Assembly: GCF_029892105.1 (NCBI RefSeq)
Contig: NZ_JARZAJ010000048.1
Location: 1 to 46,961, forward strand
DNA from: Kitasatospora sp. GP82
GTDB lineage: Bacteria > Actinomycetota > Actinomycetes > Streptomycetales > Streptomycetaceae
Reading direction: 5' to 3'
Length of the DNA: 46,961 bases
The notes beneath the pieces were generated by a model, which made no database searches, had not been told where the DNA came from, and was given only the letters and a program-made list of their open reading frames with translations. The position numbers were made by a program, and so were the translations under genes. Positions 1 through 7,608 of the stretch are shown here, in pieces (the stretch's first letter is position 1; each line of letters starts with the position of its first letter).

Positions 1-1
1 G

Positions 2-778
2 GTGCACCTGCTGCCCAACGGTGTCGACACCACCCGCTACACCCTGCCCACCGCCTCCCGGGCGGCCCTGCGCCAGATCGTCAGGACCGACCTCGGCCTG
101 CCCCAGCAGGCCTGGGTGGTCGGCGGGGTCGGACGGCTGGTCCCCGGCAAGCGCTTCGAGATCCTGATCGACTCGCTCGCCGAGCTCGTCGAACTGGCCA
201 GGGAGCACCCGGCGTTGCGCGAGCCCTGGCTGCTGCTGATCGGCGCGGGTCCCGAGCAGGCGGCACTGGTGCGGAGAGCGGAGCGCCTCGGCGTCCGAGG
301 GCGGCTGGTGTGCCCGGGAGAGCGCGAGGACGTACCCGAACTCCTGGTCGCGATGGACGTGCTGGCGGCACCCTCGGTGGAGGAGACCTTCGGGCTCACC
401 GTCCTGGAGGGGCTGGCGGCCGGCCTGCCCGTCCGCCACAGTGCCTGCCCGGCCCTCGACGAACTCGGGCCCGAGGCCGCTCCCGAGGCCGCCCGGATCC
501 CCTCCGACGCCGCCTCCTACACCGCAGCGCTCTGCGAACTGTGGAGTCGGCGCAGCGTCGCCCTGCCGCAGCCGCCCGCCGTCGCGCACTACGACATCGC
601 CCGGATCGCCCAGGAGCTGGGGCAGCTCTACGACAGCCTCGGCCCGGAGCCCGTCCACCCCCAGGGGCGCGAAAGGGCTTTTCAGGGGCGCGAGGAACTG
701 AGCGAGAAACCATGCACCTCCAGGGGCGCGAGCCCTGTCCGATCAACCGCGTGCGCGACCAGCCCCGAACCGCCGTGA
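2..778 (+). CDS. GT4-type glycosyltransferase, C-terminal part (cut by window edge)
   Basis: The gene enters from the left edge. The GTG at position 2 is an internal valine, because it sits in the LPNGVDTTRY segment found mid-protein in GT-B family 4 glycosyltransferases. What remains is the nucleotide-sugar-binding Rossmann half: a VGRLVPGKRFE strand and the EETFGLTVLEGLAAGLPV motif, whose first Glu is expected to contact the sugar nucleotide. It probably transfers a hexose during extracellular polysaccharide synthesis at the inner membrane face. The Wzz-like and acyltransferase genes downstream support that role. Homology seems to end near residue 215. The last ~44 codons are Arg/Pro-rich and coincide with three copies of a GGGGCGCG intergenic repeat, so the native stop may have been lost. 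The donor and acceptor cannot be told. Confidence 0.85.
   Translation: MHLLPNGVDTTRYTLPTASRAALRQIVRTDLGLPQQAWVVGGVGRLVPGKRFEILIDSLAELVELAREHPALREPWLLLIGAGPEQAALVRRAERLGVRGRLVCPGEREDVPELLVAMDVLAAPSVEETFGLTVLEGLAAGLPVRHSACPALDELGPEAAPEAARIPSDAASYTAALCELWSRRSVALPQPPAVAHYDIARIAQELGQLYDSLGPEPVHPQGRERAFQGREELSEKPCTSRGASPVRSTACATSPEPP
660..770. repeat. Cluster of GGGGCGCG-type dispersed repeats inside the 3' end of the glycosyltransferase gene
   Basis: Three units beginning AGGGGCGCG lie at about 663, 684 and 722. The middle one continues into GAGGAACTG, matching the GGGGCGCGGGGAACTG unit seen at 13533. This class is otherwise intergenic in the window. Here it is translated as the C-terminal tail of the glycosyltransferase. 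Confidence 0.6.
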
Positions 779-851
779 CGGGGTGGGCCCGCATCCGACC
801 GCCCGCAGCACGTCCGAGCACCGGCGGCTGCGTCAATCCAAGGAGTCACCG

Positions 852-1520
852 ATGTCCGAACTGGGCCGCAGCGCACGTGCGCTGAGCCGCCGCTGGTGGC
901 CGGTCGCGCTCGCCGTACCGCTGGGCGCGCTCGCCGGAGTCGGCTACGGCGTCCTCGCCCACCCCAGCTACGCCGCCAACTCCTATGTCGTGGTGGTTCC
1001 GCAGGGCCCCGGCGAGAGCGCCACCGCAGTCAACTTCGCCCAGGCGTACGGCAGACTGGCCGGGCAGCCGCAGGTGCTGGCCGGGGCCGCCGCCGAACTC
1101 GGCAAGAGCACGGCCGTGCTGGCCGGACTGGTCCGGGGCACCACCTCGCCGGACGCGCCGGTGATCGAGATCACCGGGACGGGCAGCCACGCGGAGGACG
1201 CGATGCAGGCGGCCGATGCGGTCGCCAAGTCGCTGGTGTCCTTCGCCAACACCAGCAGCAAGGAGACCGGCGTCCGACTGGTCCCGCTTGCCCCGGCCGC
1301 CGAACCGGAGGGGCCGTCCTCGCCCTCGGCCCGAGTGGACACCGCCGTCGGGGCCGCCGCCGGTGTCCTGATCGGCGCCCTGGTGATGATGACCCGCCGC
1401 CGTTCCGCCACCCCCGCCGACGGCGCCCCGACCCCGCCGCGCCCCCGCACCGAGTCCGCCGAGCCGGCCGGTACCGCCCGGACCTCCGAGGAACCTCAGG
1501 AAGCGGGCAGCCGAGGATGA
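852..1520 (+). CDS. Wzz/chain-length-determinant-like membrane protein
   Basis: This predicted 222-residue protein has an N-terminal membrane segment (about residues 15-37, RRWWPVALAVPLGALAGVGY), an extracytoplasmic stretch, and a second membrane segment (about 160-180, AAAGVLIGALVMM) followed by RRR and a Pro/Ala/Glu-rich cytoplasmic tail. Two helices flanking an external domain is the plan of Wzz/YveK polysaccharide co-polymerases, though this one is short and lacks a fused tyrosine kinase. The start at 852 is chosen for the AAGGAG 6 nt upstream; a longer in-frame start at 783 has no such site. Its stop overlaps the next start (ATGA), so it is co-translated with the acyltransferase. A role in chain length or export of a surface glycan is inferred from context. 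Confidence 0.7.
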   Translation: MSELGRSARALSRRWWPVALAVPLGALAGVGYGVLAHPSYAANSYVVVVPQGPGESATAVNFAQAYGRLAGQPQVLAGAAAELGKSTAVLAGLVRGTTSPDAPVIEITGTGSHAEDAMQAADAVAKSLVSFANTSSKETGVRLVPLAPAAEPEGPSSPSARVDTAVGAAAGVLIGALVMMTRRRSATPADGAPTPPRPRTESAEPAGTARTSEEPQEAGSRG

Positions 1521-2707
1521 CCACCGAGCAACTGACCACAGAGCCACCGAGCGGCGGGCAACCGACCGGCGCCGAGCTGCCCGCGCAGGCGGCGGCACCG
1601 GGCTGGCGGGCCGAGGTGCTCCGATCCGACGACGCCCTCGACCGGGTGGCCGAGGAGTGGGACGACCTGGCGGCCCGATGCGCCGGCGCGACCTCCTTCC
1701 AGGCCGCCGCCTGGCTGTGCTCCTGGTGGCGCCACTACGGCCGCCCCGGCGCTCTGGTCGTGGTGCTGGTCCGCCGGGACGAGCGGCTGGTCGGCGCGGC
1801 CGCCCTGCAACGACGCGGCCCCTTCGGAGGGTTGACCAACCTCGGCGGCGGCCTGGTCGACTTCACCGACGTCCTGCTGGACGACTCCTGCGCCGACCTC
1901 GCCGCCGCCGAGCTCGCCAACGCCCTTCCGCTCCACCGGCCCTGGCACAGCCTGGAACTGCGCGAGGTCCACCCCGAGGCCACGGCCCAGAAGGTCTTCG
2001 AGCACTGGCGCGGCCGCCGTCACCGCTTCGCCGACTCGCTCTGCCAGTACCTTCCGGCCGTGCCGATGGAGGAACTGCTCAAGCGGTTGCCCGGCAAGAC
2101 CGCCCAGCGCAGCCGGGTCAAGCAGCGCAAGATCGCCAAGGCGGGCGTCCAGGTCAGCTCGGCGACTCCTGAGGAGGTGCCGGAGGCGATCGAGGAACTG
2201 CTGCGACTGCACTTCCTGCAGTGGCAGCACCGCGGCGTCACGCCCGAGCACCGTACCGAGCGCTTCGCCGCCCACCTCGCCGACTCCACCACCGGGCTCG
2301 TCGCCACCCGCCGTGCGGCCCTGCACCGCTACCAGCTGAACGGCGAACCGGTGGCGGTCAACCTGCTGCTGCTCTGCCCGTCCTTCGGCGGCCTCTACAT
2401 GTACGGCGCGCACCCGGCACTGCGCGAGCGCCTGGACATCGCCGGTCTGCTCTTCGGCGCCGCCCTTGACGAGGTGCGGGCCGCCGAGATCCCGGTGCTG
2501 AGCCTGCTGCGCGGCCAGGAGCCGTACAAGCAGCGCTGGCGCCCGGACCAACTGCACAACCAGCGGCTGGTGCTGGGCCCGGGCCGGCTCGCGCCGTTCG
2601 CCGCCGCCCGGGCCGTCAGGGTCCTGACCCGCCAGCGGCTGGTGCAGGTGCTGCGCACCCGGCTGCCCCGGCTCAAGGAGGTGCTAGTGGCCCGGCGCCG
2701 CAGGTGA
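1517..2707 (+). CDS. FemAB/CelD-like GNAT acyltransferase
   Basis: The 396-residue protein starts at the ATG overlapping the preceding stop. After a disordered Ala/Pro/Gly-rich head (1-35) come features of the BioF2-like/CelD acyltransferase family: WDDLAARCAGATSFQAAAWLCSWW near residue 55, an arginine/lysine-rich KTAQRSRVKQRKIAKAG stretch in the middle, and the late motif YKQRWRPDQ preceded by a GLYMYGAHPALR strand. Relatives in exopolysaccharide clusters are thought to acylate the glycan or its lipid-linked precursor. That function is inferred from family and neighbours, and no substrate can be assigned. Its 3' end overlaps the convergent glycosidase gene by 24 bp, so the two messages are antisense at their ends. 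Confidence 0.75.
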   Translation: MTTEQLTTEPPSGGQPTGAELPAQAAAPGWRAEVLRSDDALDRVAEEWDDLAARCAGATSFQAAAWLCSWWRHYGRPGALVVVLVRRDERLVGAAALQRRGPFGGLTNLGGGLVDFTDVLLDDSCADLAAAELANALPLHRPWHSLELREVHPEATAQKVFEHWRGRRHRFADSLCQYLPAVPMEELLKRLPGKTAQRSRVKQRKIAKAGVQVSSATPEEVPEAIEELLRLHFLQWQHRGVTPEHRTERFAAHLADSTTGLVATRRAALHRYQLNGEPVAVNLLLLCPSFGGLYMYGAHPALRERLDIAGLLFGAALDEVRAAEIPVLSLLRGQEPYKQRWRPDQLHNQRLVLGPGRLAPFAAARAVRVLTRQRLVQVLRTRLPRLKEVLVARRRR

Positions 2708-3880
2708 CCTGCCGAAGACACCGCCGAACTTCTGGGCGATCCACGGACCGAACAGGCTCCCCGGCAGCCAACCGGTGGAGCCGAATCCGTCCCAGCCACC
2801 CGTGGGCGGCCCGGAGGTCGCGTTCGGCTCGCCGGACCCGGCGCCCTTGGAGCCCGACATCAGCTGCCTGAAGACCGCGCTGGAGCGGGGGTTGCGGTCG
2901 CACTCCCAGAAGCCGTGCGGACAGTAGTCGGTGACGGTCTGGTAGGCGGTGTCGTGGGTGCGCATCCACTTCACCATCCGCCGTACGAACTCGGGGTTGT
3001 CGCCGTTGCGGAACAGCCCCCACTCGGGGTACGAGACGGGCTTTCCGCGCTTGGCGGCGAACTCGACCTGGTCCTGGAGCCCGTACGGCTCGGAGACGTA
3101 GTCGTCGAAGGTGGCCCCGGCGGGCTGGTCGTAGCTGTCCATCCCGATGATGTCCACCACGTCGTCGCCGGGGTAGCAGCGGGTCCACGGGATGGCGTCC
3201 AGGCCCCGGTTGGGGGCGAAGTCGAACGTGAAGTGCTGCCCAGGCACCGAGCGCATCACGCTGACGATCCGCCGCCAGTAGGTCTTCCAGGCCGTCGGGT
3301 CCGGCTTGCAGCGGTGGGTGTAGGTGATGCCGTTCATCTCCCAGCCGAGTGTCAGGACGGTGTCGCCGCCGCCGAGCGCCACCAGCTTCCTGGCCAGTCG
3401 CAGGAAGTGCTGGTCGAACTCGCCCCGGTTCCCCCCGGCCAGCAGCCTGACCACCTCGGAGTCCGGGACTTCGCCCTCGTTGGGTACCAGCATCGGCACA
3501 CCGAGGATGAGCCTGCGCGCGGGGTCGGCCAGCCGCCACTGCGACCAGAGGCCGAGCACCGCCGGTTCGCCCTCGATGTCATTCCAGCTGTTCCCGGCCA
3601 GATAGGTGTGGCCGACCTGCATGTTGGCGTTGTCGAGCCAGCGCGCCATGTCGGCGATCCGGGGGATGTAGTTGTCCCAGGACCCGACGAAGGCCCCGAA
3701 CGGCGCTTCGTGCCTGGCCCGTTGGACGGCGGGCCAGGGCGCGGCACCGCGCGGCCGGGCGGCGTGCGAGGAGAGTGCGGCTTGCCGCTCGGTCTGGCTC
3801 AGCGGGGTGCCGGAGGGAACGCTCGCCGTGGTCACCAGCAGCAGTGCGGAGGCGGCCAGGGCAAGTCGGCCGAATCGCAT
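2684..3880 (-). CDS. Secreted GH26-like beta-mannanase/glycosidase
   Basis: The 398-residue protein begins with a Sec-type signal peptide (RFGRLALAASALLLVTTASV). The catalytic domain resembles glycoside hydrolase family 26: the acid/base Glu is likely E181 in GWEMNG and the nucleophile E286 in SYPEWG, a spacing of 105 residues that suits a GH26 barrel. Other barrel signatures are FGAFVGSWDN near 61 and IIGMDSYDQP near 245. The C-terminal ~60 residues are Gly/Ser/Pro-rich and probably disordered. It would cut beta-mannan-like or related glucans outside the cell. It sits convergent to a polysaccharide acyltransferase gene, so it may trim the locus's own glycan, as hydrolases in synthesis clusters often do. 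The substrate is not deducible from sequence. Confidence 0.8.
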   Translation of the reverse strand: MRFGRLALAASALLLVTTASVPSGTPLSQTERQAALSSHAARPRGAAPWPAVQRARHEAPFGAFVGSWDNYIPRIADMARWLDNANMQVGHTYLAGNSWNDIEGEPAVLGLWSQWRLADPARRLILGVPMLVPNEGEVPDSEVVRLLAGGNRGEFDQHFLRLARKLVALGGGDTVLTLGWEMNGITYTHRCKPDPTAWKTYWRRIVSVMRSVPGQHFTFDFAPNRGLDAIPWTRCYPGDDVVDIIGMDSYDQPAGATFDDYVSEPYGLQDQVEFAAKRGKPVSYPEWGLFRNGDNPEFVRRMVKWMRTHDTAYQTVTDYCPHGFWECDRNPRSSAVFRQLMSGSKGAGSGEPNATSGPPTGGWDGFGSTGWLPGSLFGPWIAQKFGGVFGRSPAAPGH

Positions 3881-4041
3881 GGGTCTTCTCCTCGGGGGCG
3901 GCGCCGGAGCGGCGCGCAGGAAGGTCGCGCGAGCACGACGTTATGCCCACGGCCCGCCGGAAAAGCCGTATGTCACTCAGAAGTGGCAGGTCGTCCGGAC
4001 CAACGGAACCCACCGGGTGTCCTGCGCGGCAAAGGAGGCCG

Positions 4042-4341
4042 CTATACGAAGGTGTTGCACTGAGCCATGTCACCGGTCCGGTAGCCGGTGGTGAACCACT
4101 GCCGGCGCTGGGAGGCGGAACCGTGGGTCCAGCTCTCGGGGTTGACCCGGCCGGTGGCCTGCTGCTGGGTCCGGTCGTCGCCGACCGCCGCCGCGGCGTC
4201 CAGCCCCACCCCGAGGAGGAGCGCGAGCAGCAGCCCGATCAGGCCGATCGCACCGCCGCTCACGGCGACCTTCCCGCCGGACATCCCGCGCCGGTCCTGC
4301 ACCTGCGAGGTGTCCAGGTCCGCTCGATCGTCGAACTGCAT
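4042..4341 (-). CDS. YpfJ-family protein lacking its metallopeptidase domain (internal deletion derivative)
   Basis: This is an intact 99-codon frame. Its N-terminus (MQFDDRADLDTSQVQDRRG, then a glycine-rich stretch and membrane helix GLIGLLLALLLGVGL) matches the head of YpfJ/KPN_02809-type 'neutral zinc metallopeptidases', and its C-terminus (ESWTHGSASQRRQWFTTGY then GDMAQCNTF) matches their tail. Full family members are roughly 280-300 residues and carry an HExxH zinc site between these ends. Here the two ends are joined at about residue 65 and no HExxH remains. A GAGGTGAG ribosome site precedes the ATG. I infer an in-frame deletion of about 190 codons. Whether the remnant still works as a small membrane protein is unknown. 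It is listed as a CDS because the frame and ribosome site are intact. Confidence 0.75.
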   Translation of the reverse strand: MQFDDRADLDTSQVQDRRGMSGGKVAVSGGAIGLIGLLLALLLGVGLDAAAAVGDDRTQQQATGRVNPESWTHGSASQRRQWFTTGYRTGDMAQCNTFV

Positions 4342-4491
4342 CCTGTCTCACCTCTGTAACAGTCCGTCCTGCGGTCGCAGTCGCACGACAACGGGCACCC
4401 TGCCCGGCCGCGCGACGAGAACCGCAGGTGGGCGCGGTGGGTCGCCGGCCGTGAGGAACCGGCCACCCTGCGGGTGGCATGACGGGTTCAG

Positions 4492-4520
4492 CTGACGGAC
4501 ACGCGTACGGGGGGTACGCT
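4492..4520 (+). promoter_or_regulatory. Predicted housekeeping promoter of a leaderless gene
   Basis: A CTGACG -35 (4492-4497), a 17-nt spacer and a TACGCT -10 (4515-4520) lie 6 nt ahead of the GTG at 4527. This places transcription start on the start codon. Confidence 0.6.
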
Positions 4521-4526
4521 CCGGCC

Positions 4527-5444
4527 GTGTCCTGGAAGCCGCTGCGTCCTCTCAGCCCTCGATCGGTACTTCCTGCCCTGGCGGTCATGCTGGTGCTCGG
4601 AGCCGGGGCCGCCGCGCATGCCAACAAGCCGGTGCCGTTCGGGGACCGGGTGGCCGAGCCGGGCGTCGCCGACGCCAGCCCGGTGAGCGCCCAGTCGCTG
4701 GCCACCGGCAGCCTGGAACTCAAGGTCGGCCCCGGTCTTGAGGCGTACGACCAGGTCACCGGTGAGCATCTGTGGTCCTACCGCCGGGAGGGTGCGACCG
4801 CGCTGCACCTGGCGATGGCAGGCGACAGCGCCGTGGTGGTCTGGGACGACGGCCTGGTCACCTCGGTCCGCCCCAGCGACCACTCGGTGCGCTGGCACCG
4901 GGCCGTGCCCGGTCTCGCCGACTGGCTCCGCGCCGAGGGCGAGCCCGGCGCCGACGCCAGGACGGACACCGAGCGCCGCGACACCGAGCTGGAGCGTGCC
5001 GCCGCGGCCCTGCAGCCGGTCATCGAGAGCGAGCCGTGGGTCGCCGTGGTGACGCCCGCGCTCACCATGGGCTTCCGCGACCGCGACGGCGACCTGCGGT
5101 TCAACTCGCGGCCGCTGGCGAGCTGCTCCTACGACCCGATGCGCACGGTGCACACCGACAACGCGGTGCTGGTGCCCCGCAGCTGCACCGGCACCAACAG
5201 CGCGGGCCATCCGCTGCCGGGACTGGTCACCGGCTTCCGGCTGGACGCCCCCAACTGGCAGCTGAACGTCGGCCCGAACGTGCTCCTGCACCGGCTGGAC
5301 GGCCGACGGGCCGCCGTCGACGACGGCCCGATCGTGGGCACCCGGGTCTTCGACACCCGCCAGGGCGCCATGGCACCGGTCTGCGGCAGTCCGGCGGTCC
5401 CCTTCGCGGTGGTCAAGCCCGAGGGCACCTGCGCCAAGCGCTAG
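4527..5444 (+). CDS. Exported PQQ-like beta-propeller protein
   Basis: The 305-residue product has an N-terminal signal or anchor helix (SVLPALAVMLVLGAGAAAHA). It then shows blades of the PQQ-binding-like/quinoprotein type: GLEAYDQVTGEHLWSYRREG, DGLVTSVRPSDHSVRWHR and TRVFDTRQGAMAPVCG follow the alternation of D-x-x-T/S-G and W that marks these propellers. Four or more cysteines late in the chain could form disulfides, in line with an extracytoplasmic site. No catalytic residues are evident; such proteins usually serve as scaffolds or ligand binders. The GTG at 4527 is preferred over an ATG at 4479, because a -35/-10 pair overlaps the region between them and points to a leaderless start. The protein is monocistronic, followed by a GC-rich region and the ABC-F leader. 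Confidence 0.65.
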   Translation: MSWKPLRPLSPRSVLPALAVMLVLGAGAAAHANKPVPFGDRVAEPGVADASPVSAQSLATGSLELKVGPGLEAYDQVTGEHLWSYRREGATALHLAMAGDSAVVVWDDGLVTSVRPSDHSVRWHRAVPGLADWLRAEGEPGADARTDTERRDTELERAAAALQPVIESEPWVAVVTPALTMGFRDRDGDLRFNSRPLASCSYDPMRTVHTDNAVLVPRSCTGTNSAGHPLPGLVTGFRLDAPNWQLNVGPNVLLHRLDGRRAAVDDGPIVGTRVFDTRQGAMAPVCGSPAVPFAVVKPEGTCAKR

Positions 5445-5518
5445 GCCCCGTCCGGCCCGGGGCCGGGTGCGAAGGCGCCCGGCGCGCATAATCCGGCGGG
5501 ACTTCCCGGCGGGCCCGG

Positions 5519-5524
5519 TAGACT
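5519..5524 (+). promoter_or_regulatory. -10 box of the ABC-F leader transcript
   Basis: TAGACT lies 7 nt before an ATG at 5532, the geometry expected of a leaderless start. The -35 region (near 5498, GGGACT) is a poor match, so the promoter rests mainly on the -10 box and its position. Confidence 0.5.
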
Positions 5525-5531
5525 GACCCGT

Positions 5532-5555
5532 ATGGCTGTTTCCCCCGGGCATTAG
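5532..5555 (+). CDS. Leaderless 7-codon leader ORF (MAVSPGH) upstream of the ABC-F gene
   Basis: ATG GCT GTT TCC CCC GGG CAT TAG begins 7 nt after a TAGACT -10 box, so the transcript would start at or near the ATG. Eight nt after its stop, an 8-bp perfect hairpin forms (5564-5571 with 5583-5590), and the ABC-F start follows at 5681. Short leader peptides that sense ribosome stalling are known upstream of antibiotic-resistance ABC-F genes. By analogy this could be an attenuator sensor, but the hairpin has no U-run and no competing structure was computed. Confidence 0.4.
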   Translation: MAVSPGH

Positions 5556-5563
5556 CGGGCAGC

Positions 5564-5590
5564 CGGCGCGCAGTGCTCGACAGCGCGCCG
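5564..5590 (+). promoter_or_regulatory. Leader hairpin between the mini-ORF and the ABC-F gene
   Basis: CGGCGCGC (5564-5571) and GCGCGCCG (5583-5590) form a perfect 8-bp stem with an 11-nt loop. A ribosome paused on the last codons of the mini-ORF would abut its 5' arm. No T-tract follows, so if it regulates, it would do so through anti-termination by Rho or by RNA refolding rather than as a simple terminator. Confidence 0.45.
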
Positions 5591-5680
5591 ACCTCCCTAC
5601 GTCGCCCCCTTCGCAAGCGCTCCGGTCCTGTGTCGCGTCCAGGTCCAGGTGCCCGCCCACGTCCCAGGAGTTTCCCAGCC

Positions 5681-7279
5681 ATGATTTCCGCGAACGCCCT
5701 CGAACTGCGCGCCGGCGCCCGCATCCTGATCGAGTCCGCCAGCTTCCGGATCACTCCGGGCGACCGGATCGGCCTGGTCGGCCGCAACGGCGCGGGCAAG
5801 ACCACCCTCACCAAGGTGCTGGCCGGCGAGGGCATCCCGGCCTCCGGCACGGTCACCAACTCCGGCGAGGTCGGCTACCTCCCGCAGGACCCGCGCACCG
5901 GCGACCTCGACGTCCTGGCCCGCGACCGCATCCTCTCCGCCCGCGGCCTCGACACCGTGCTGAAGAAGATGCGCGAGAACGAGGAGCGGATGGCCAACGG
6001 CAAGGGCGCCACCCGCGACAAGGCGATGAAGAAGTACTCCACGCTGGAGACCGAGTTCCTCACCAAGGGCGGCTACGCGGCCGAGGCCGAGGCCGCCACC
6101 ATCGCCGCCGCGCTCGGCCTGCCGGACCGCATCCTGGCCCAGCCGCTGCACACCCTCTCCGGTGGTCAGCGCCGCCGCGTCGAGCTGGCCAGGATCCTCT
6201 TCTCGGACGCCGACATCCTGCTGCTGGACGAGCCGACCAACCACCTCGACGCCGACTCGATCGCCTGGCTGCGGGACTTCCTGAAGACCTACAAGGGGGG
6301 CTTCATCGTGATCTCGCACGATGTGGACCTGGTCGAGACGGTCGTCAACAAGGTCTTCTACCTGGACGCCAACCGCGCCGCGATCGACATCTACAACATG
6401 GGCTGGAAGCAGTACCAGCAGCAGCGCGAGGACGACGAGAAGCGCCGTAAGCGCGAGCGCGCCAACGCCGAGAAGAAGGCCGCCACCCTCAACGCGCAGG
6501 CCGACAAGATGCGCGCGAAGGCGACCAAGACCGTTGCCGCGCAGAACATGGCCCGCCGCGCCGAGAAGCTGCTCTCCGGCCTTGAGCAGGTGCGCCAGTC
6601 CGACAAGGTCGCCAAGCTGCGCTTCCCGGACCCGGCTCCGTGCGGCAAGACGCCGCTGACGGCCGAGGGCCTCTCCAAGTCGTACGGTTCGCTGGAGATC
6701 TTCACCGATGTGGACCTGGCGATCGACCGGGGCTCCCGGGTCGTCGTCCTCGGCCTCAACGGTGCGGGTAAGACCACGCTGCTGCGGATGCTGGCGGGCG
6801 TCGAGAAGCCGGACACCGGCGAGGTCATCGCGGGTCACGGCCTGAAGATCGGCTACTACGCCCAGGAGCACGAGACCCTGGACCCGGACCGTACGGTGCT
6901 GGAGAACATGCGCTCCGCCGCGCCGGACACCGACCTGGTGCAGATCCGCAAGATCCTCGGTTCCTTCCTGTTCTCCGGCGACGACGTGGACAAGCCGGCC
7001 GGTGTCCTGTCCGGTGGTGAGAAGACCCGTCTGGCGCTGGCCTCGCTGGTGGTCTCCAGCGCCAATGTGCTGCTGCTGGACGAGCCCACCAACAACCTCG
7101 ACCCGGCCAGCCGCGAGGAGATCCTGGGTGCGCTGCACTCCTTCTCCGGCGCGGTCGTCCTGGTCACCCACGACGAGGGCGCGGTCGACGCACTCCAGCC
7201 GGAGCGGATCATCATGCTGCCGGACGGCGTCGAGGACCTCTGGAGCCCCGCCTATGCGGATCTGGTCTCGCTGGCCTGA
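5681..7279 (+). CDS. ABC-F family ATPase (ribosome-associated translation factor)
   Basis: The 532-residue soluble protein has two ABC ATPase modules and no membrane segment. Walker A motifs are GRNGAGKTT (about 36-44) and GLNGAGKTT (about 361-369). The signature motifs are LSGGQRRRVEL and LSGGEKTRLAL, with Walker B segments LLLLDEPTNHLD and LLLLDEPTNNLD. Between the modules lies a basic, helical Lys/Arg/Glu-rich linker (about 240-310), the part that reaches the peptidyl-transferase centre in ABC-F proteins. These factors bind the ribosomal E site and either ease stalled translation or displace antibiotics. This copy looks like a housekeeping actinobacterial ABC-F, but the leader ORF upstream leaves drug induction possible. 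CAGGAG stands 10 nt before the ATG. The longer in-frame reading upstream is the leader. Confidence 0.95.
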   Translation: MISANALELRAGARILIESASFRITPGDRIGLVGRNGAGKTTLTKVLAGEGIPASGTVTNSGEVGYLPQDPRTGDLDVLARDRILSARGLDTVLKKMRENEERMANGKGATRDKAMKKYSTLETEFLTKGGYAAEAEAATIAAALGLPDRILAQPLHTLSGGQRRRVELARILFSDADILLLDEPTNHLDADSIAWLRDFLKTYKGGFIVISHDVDLVETVVNKVFYLDANRAAIDIYNMGWKQYQQQREDDEKRRKRERANAEKKAATLNAQADKMRAKATKTVAAQNMARRAEKLLSGLEQVRQSDKVAKLRFPDPAPCGKTPLTAEGLSKSYGSLEIFTDVDLAIDRGSRVVVLGLNGAGKTTLLRMLAGVEKPDTGEVIAGHGLKIGYYAQEHETLDPDRTVLENMRSAAPDTDLVQIRKILGSFLFSGDDVDKPAGVLSGGEKTRLALASLVVSSANVLLLDEPTNNLDPASREEILGALHSFSGAVVLVTHDEGAVDALQPERIIMLPDGVEDLWSPAYADLVSLA

Positions 7280-7340
7280 TCGCGCAGTAGACGCGTAATC
7301 GGTGATTTGACGTAGAAACCCTCATCCTCCGGCATGTCGG

Positions 7341-7366
7341 GGAATGAGAGAGTGCGGGATTCCGTT
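7341..7366 (+). promoter_or_regulatory. SigR-type (ECF sigma) promoter match
   Basis: GGAAT (7341-7345) and GTT (7364-7366) are separated by exactly 18 nt, with a preceding GG and a C before GTT. This fits the GGGAAT-N18-(C)GTT consensus of the oxidative-stress sigma factor SigR. A transcript from here would begin near 7373, just before the hairpin at 7379. Confidence 0.4.
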
Positions 7367-7378
7367 TACCTTCCCCAC

Positions 7379-7413
7379 CACTGGCCCGTCGCTGTTCAAG
7401 CGGCGGGCCAGTG
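7379..7413 (+). terminator. Long GC-rich hairpin after the ABC-F gene
   Basis: CACTGGCCCG-T-CGC (7379-7392) pairs with GCG-G-CGGGCCAGTG (7400-7413) around a 7-nt loop. It is probably the ABC-F terminator, although it lacks a T-tract. Confidence 0.55.
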
Positions 7414-7608
7414 CTGCTGATCAGCTCTTTCGCTTCCGATGGCTGGATCCGGCGGGGGCGCGTGCACCCAGGGTGAGCGCCCTTGTGCGCTGTGAGCACC
7501 ACCGGCAGACTGCGCTTTCCCGGTATCGACCTTGTCGAATGGGTGGCCAGGAGCCTGGCTATGGGTGATCATGGGAATCTGACCGAGCACAGCTACGAGG
7601 AGGCACGG

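Larger units (their letters stand above)
7280..7608. other. Non-coding stretch between the ABC-F and helix-turn-helix genes
   Basis: These 329 bases contain no convincing gene. They hold a SigR-like promoter match (7341-7366), a long hairpin (7379-7413), and the untranslated leader of the small DNA-binding protein gene at 7609. In-frame codons ahead of 7609 lack a better ribosome site. Confidence 0.6.

Noticed and set aside
2915..4063. 382-codon open frame on the + strand
   Set aside because: It is the antisense shadow of the GH26-like gene; its composition is that of a GC-rich reverse complement and it has no recognisable domain.
7344..7568. 74-codon forward frame after the ABC-F gene
   Set aside because: No ribosome site; it runs through the terminator hairpin and has no recognisable features.
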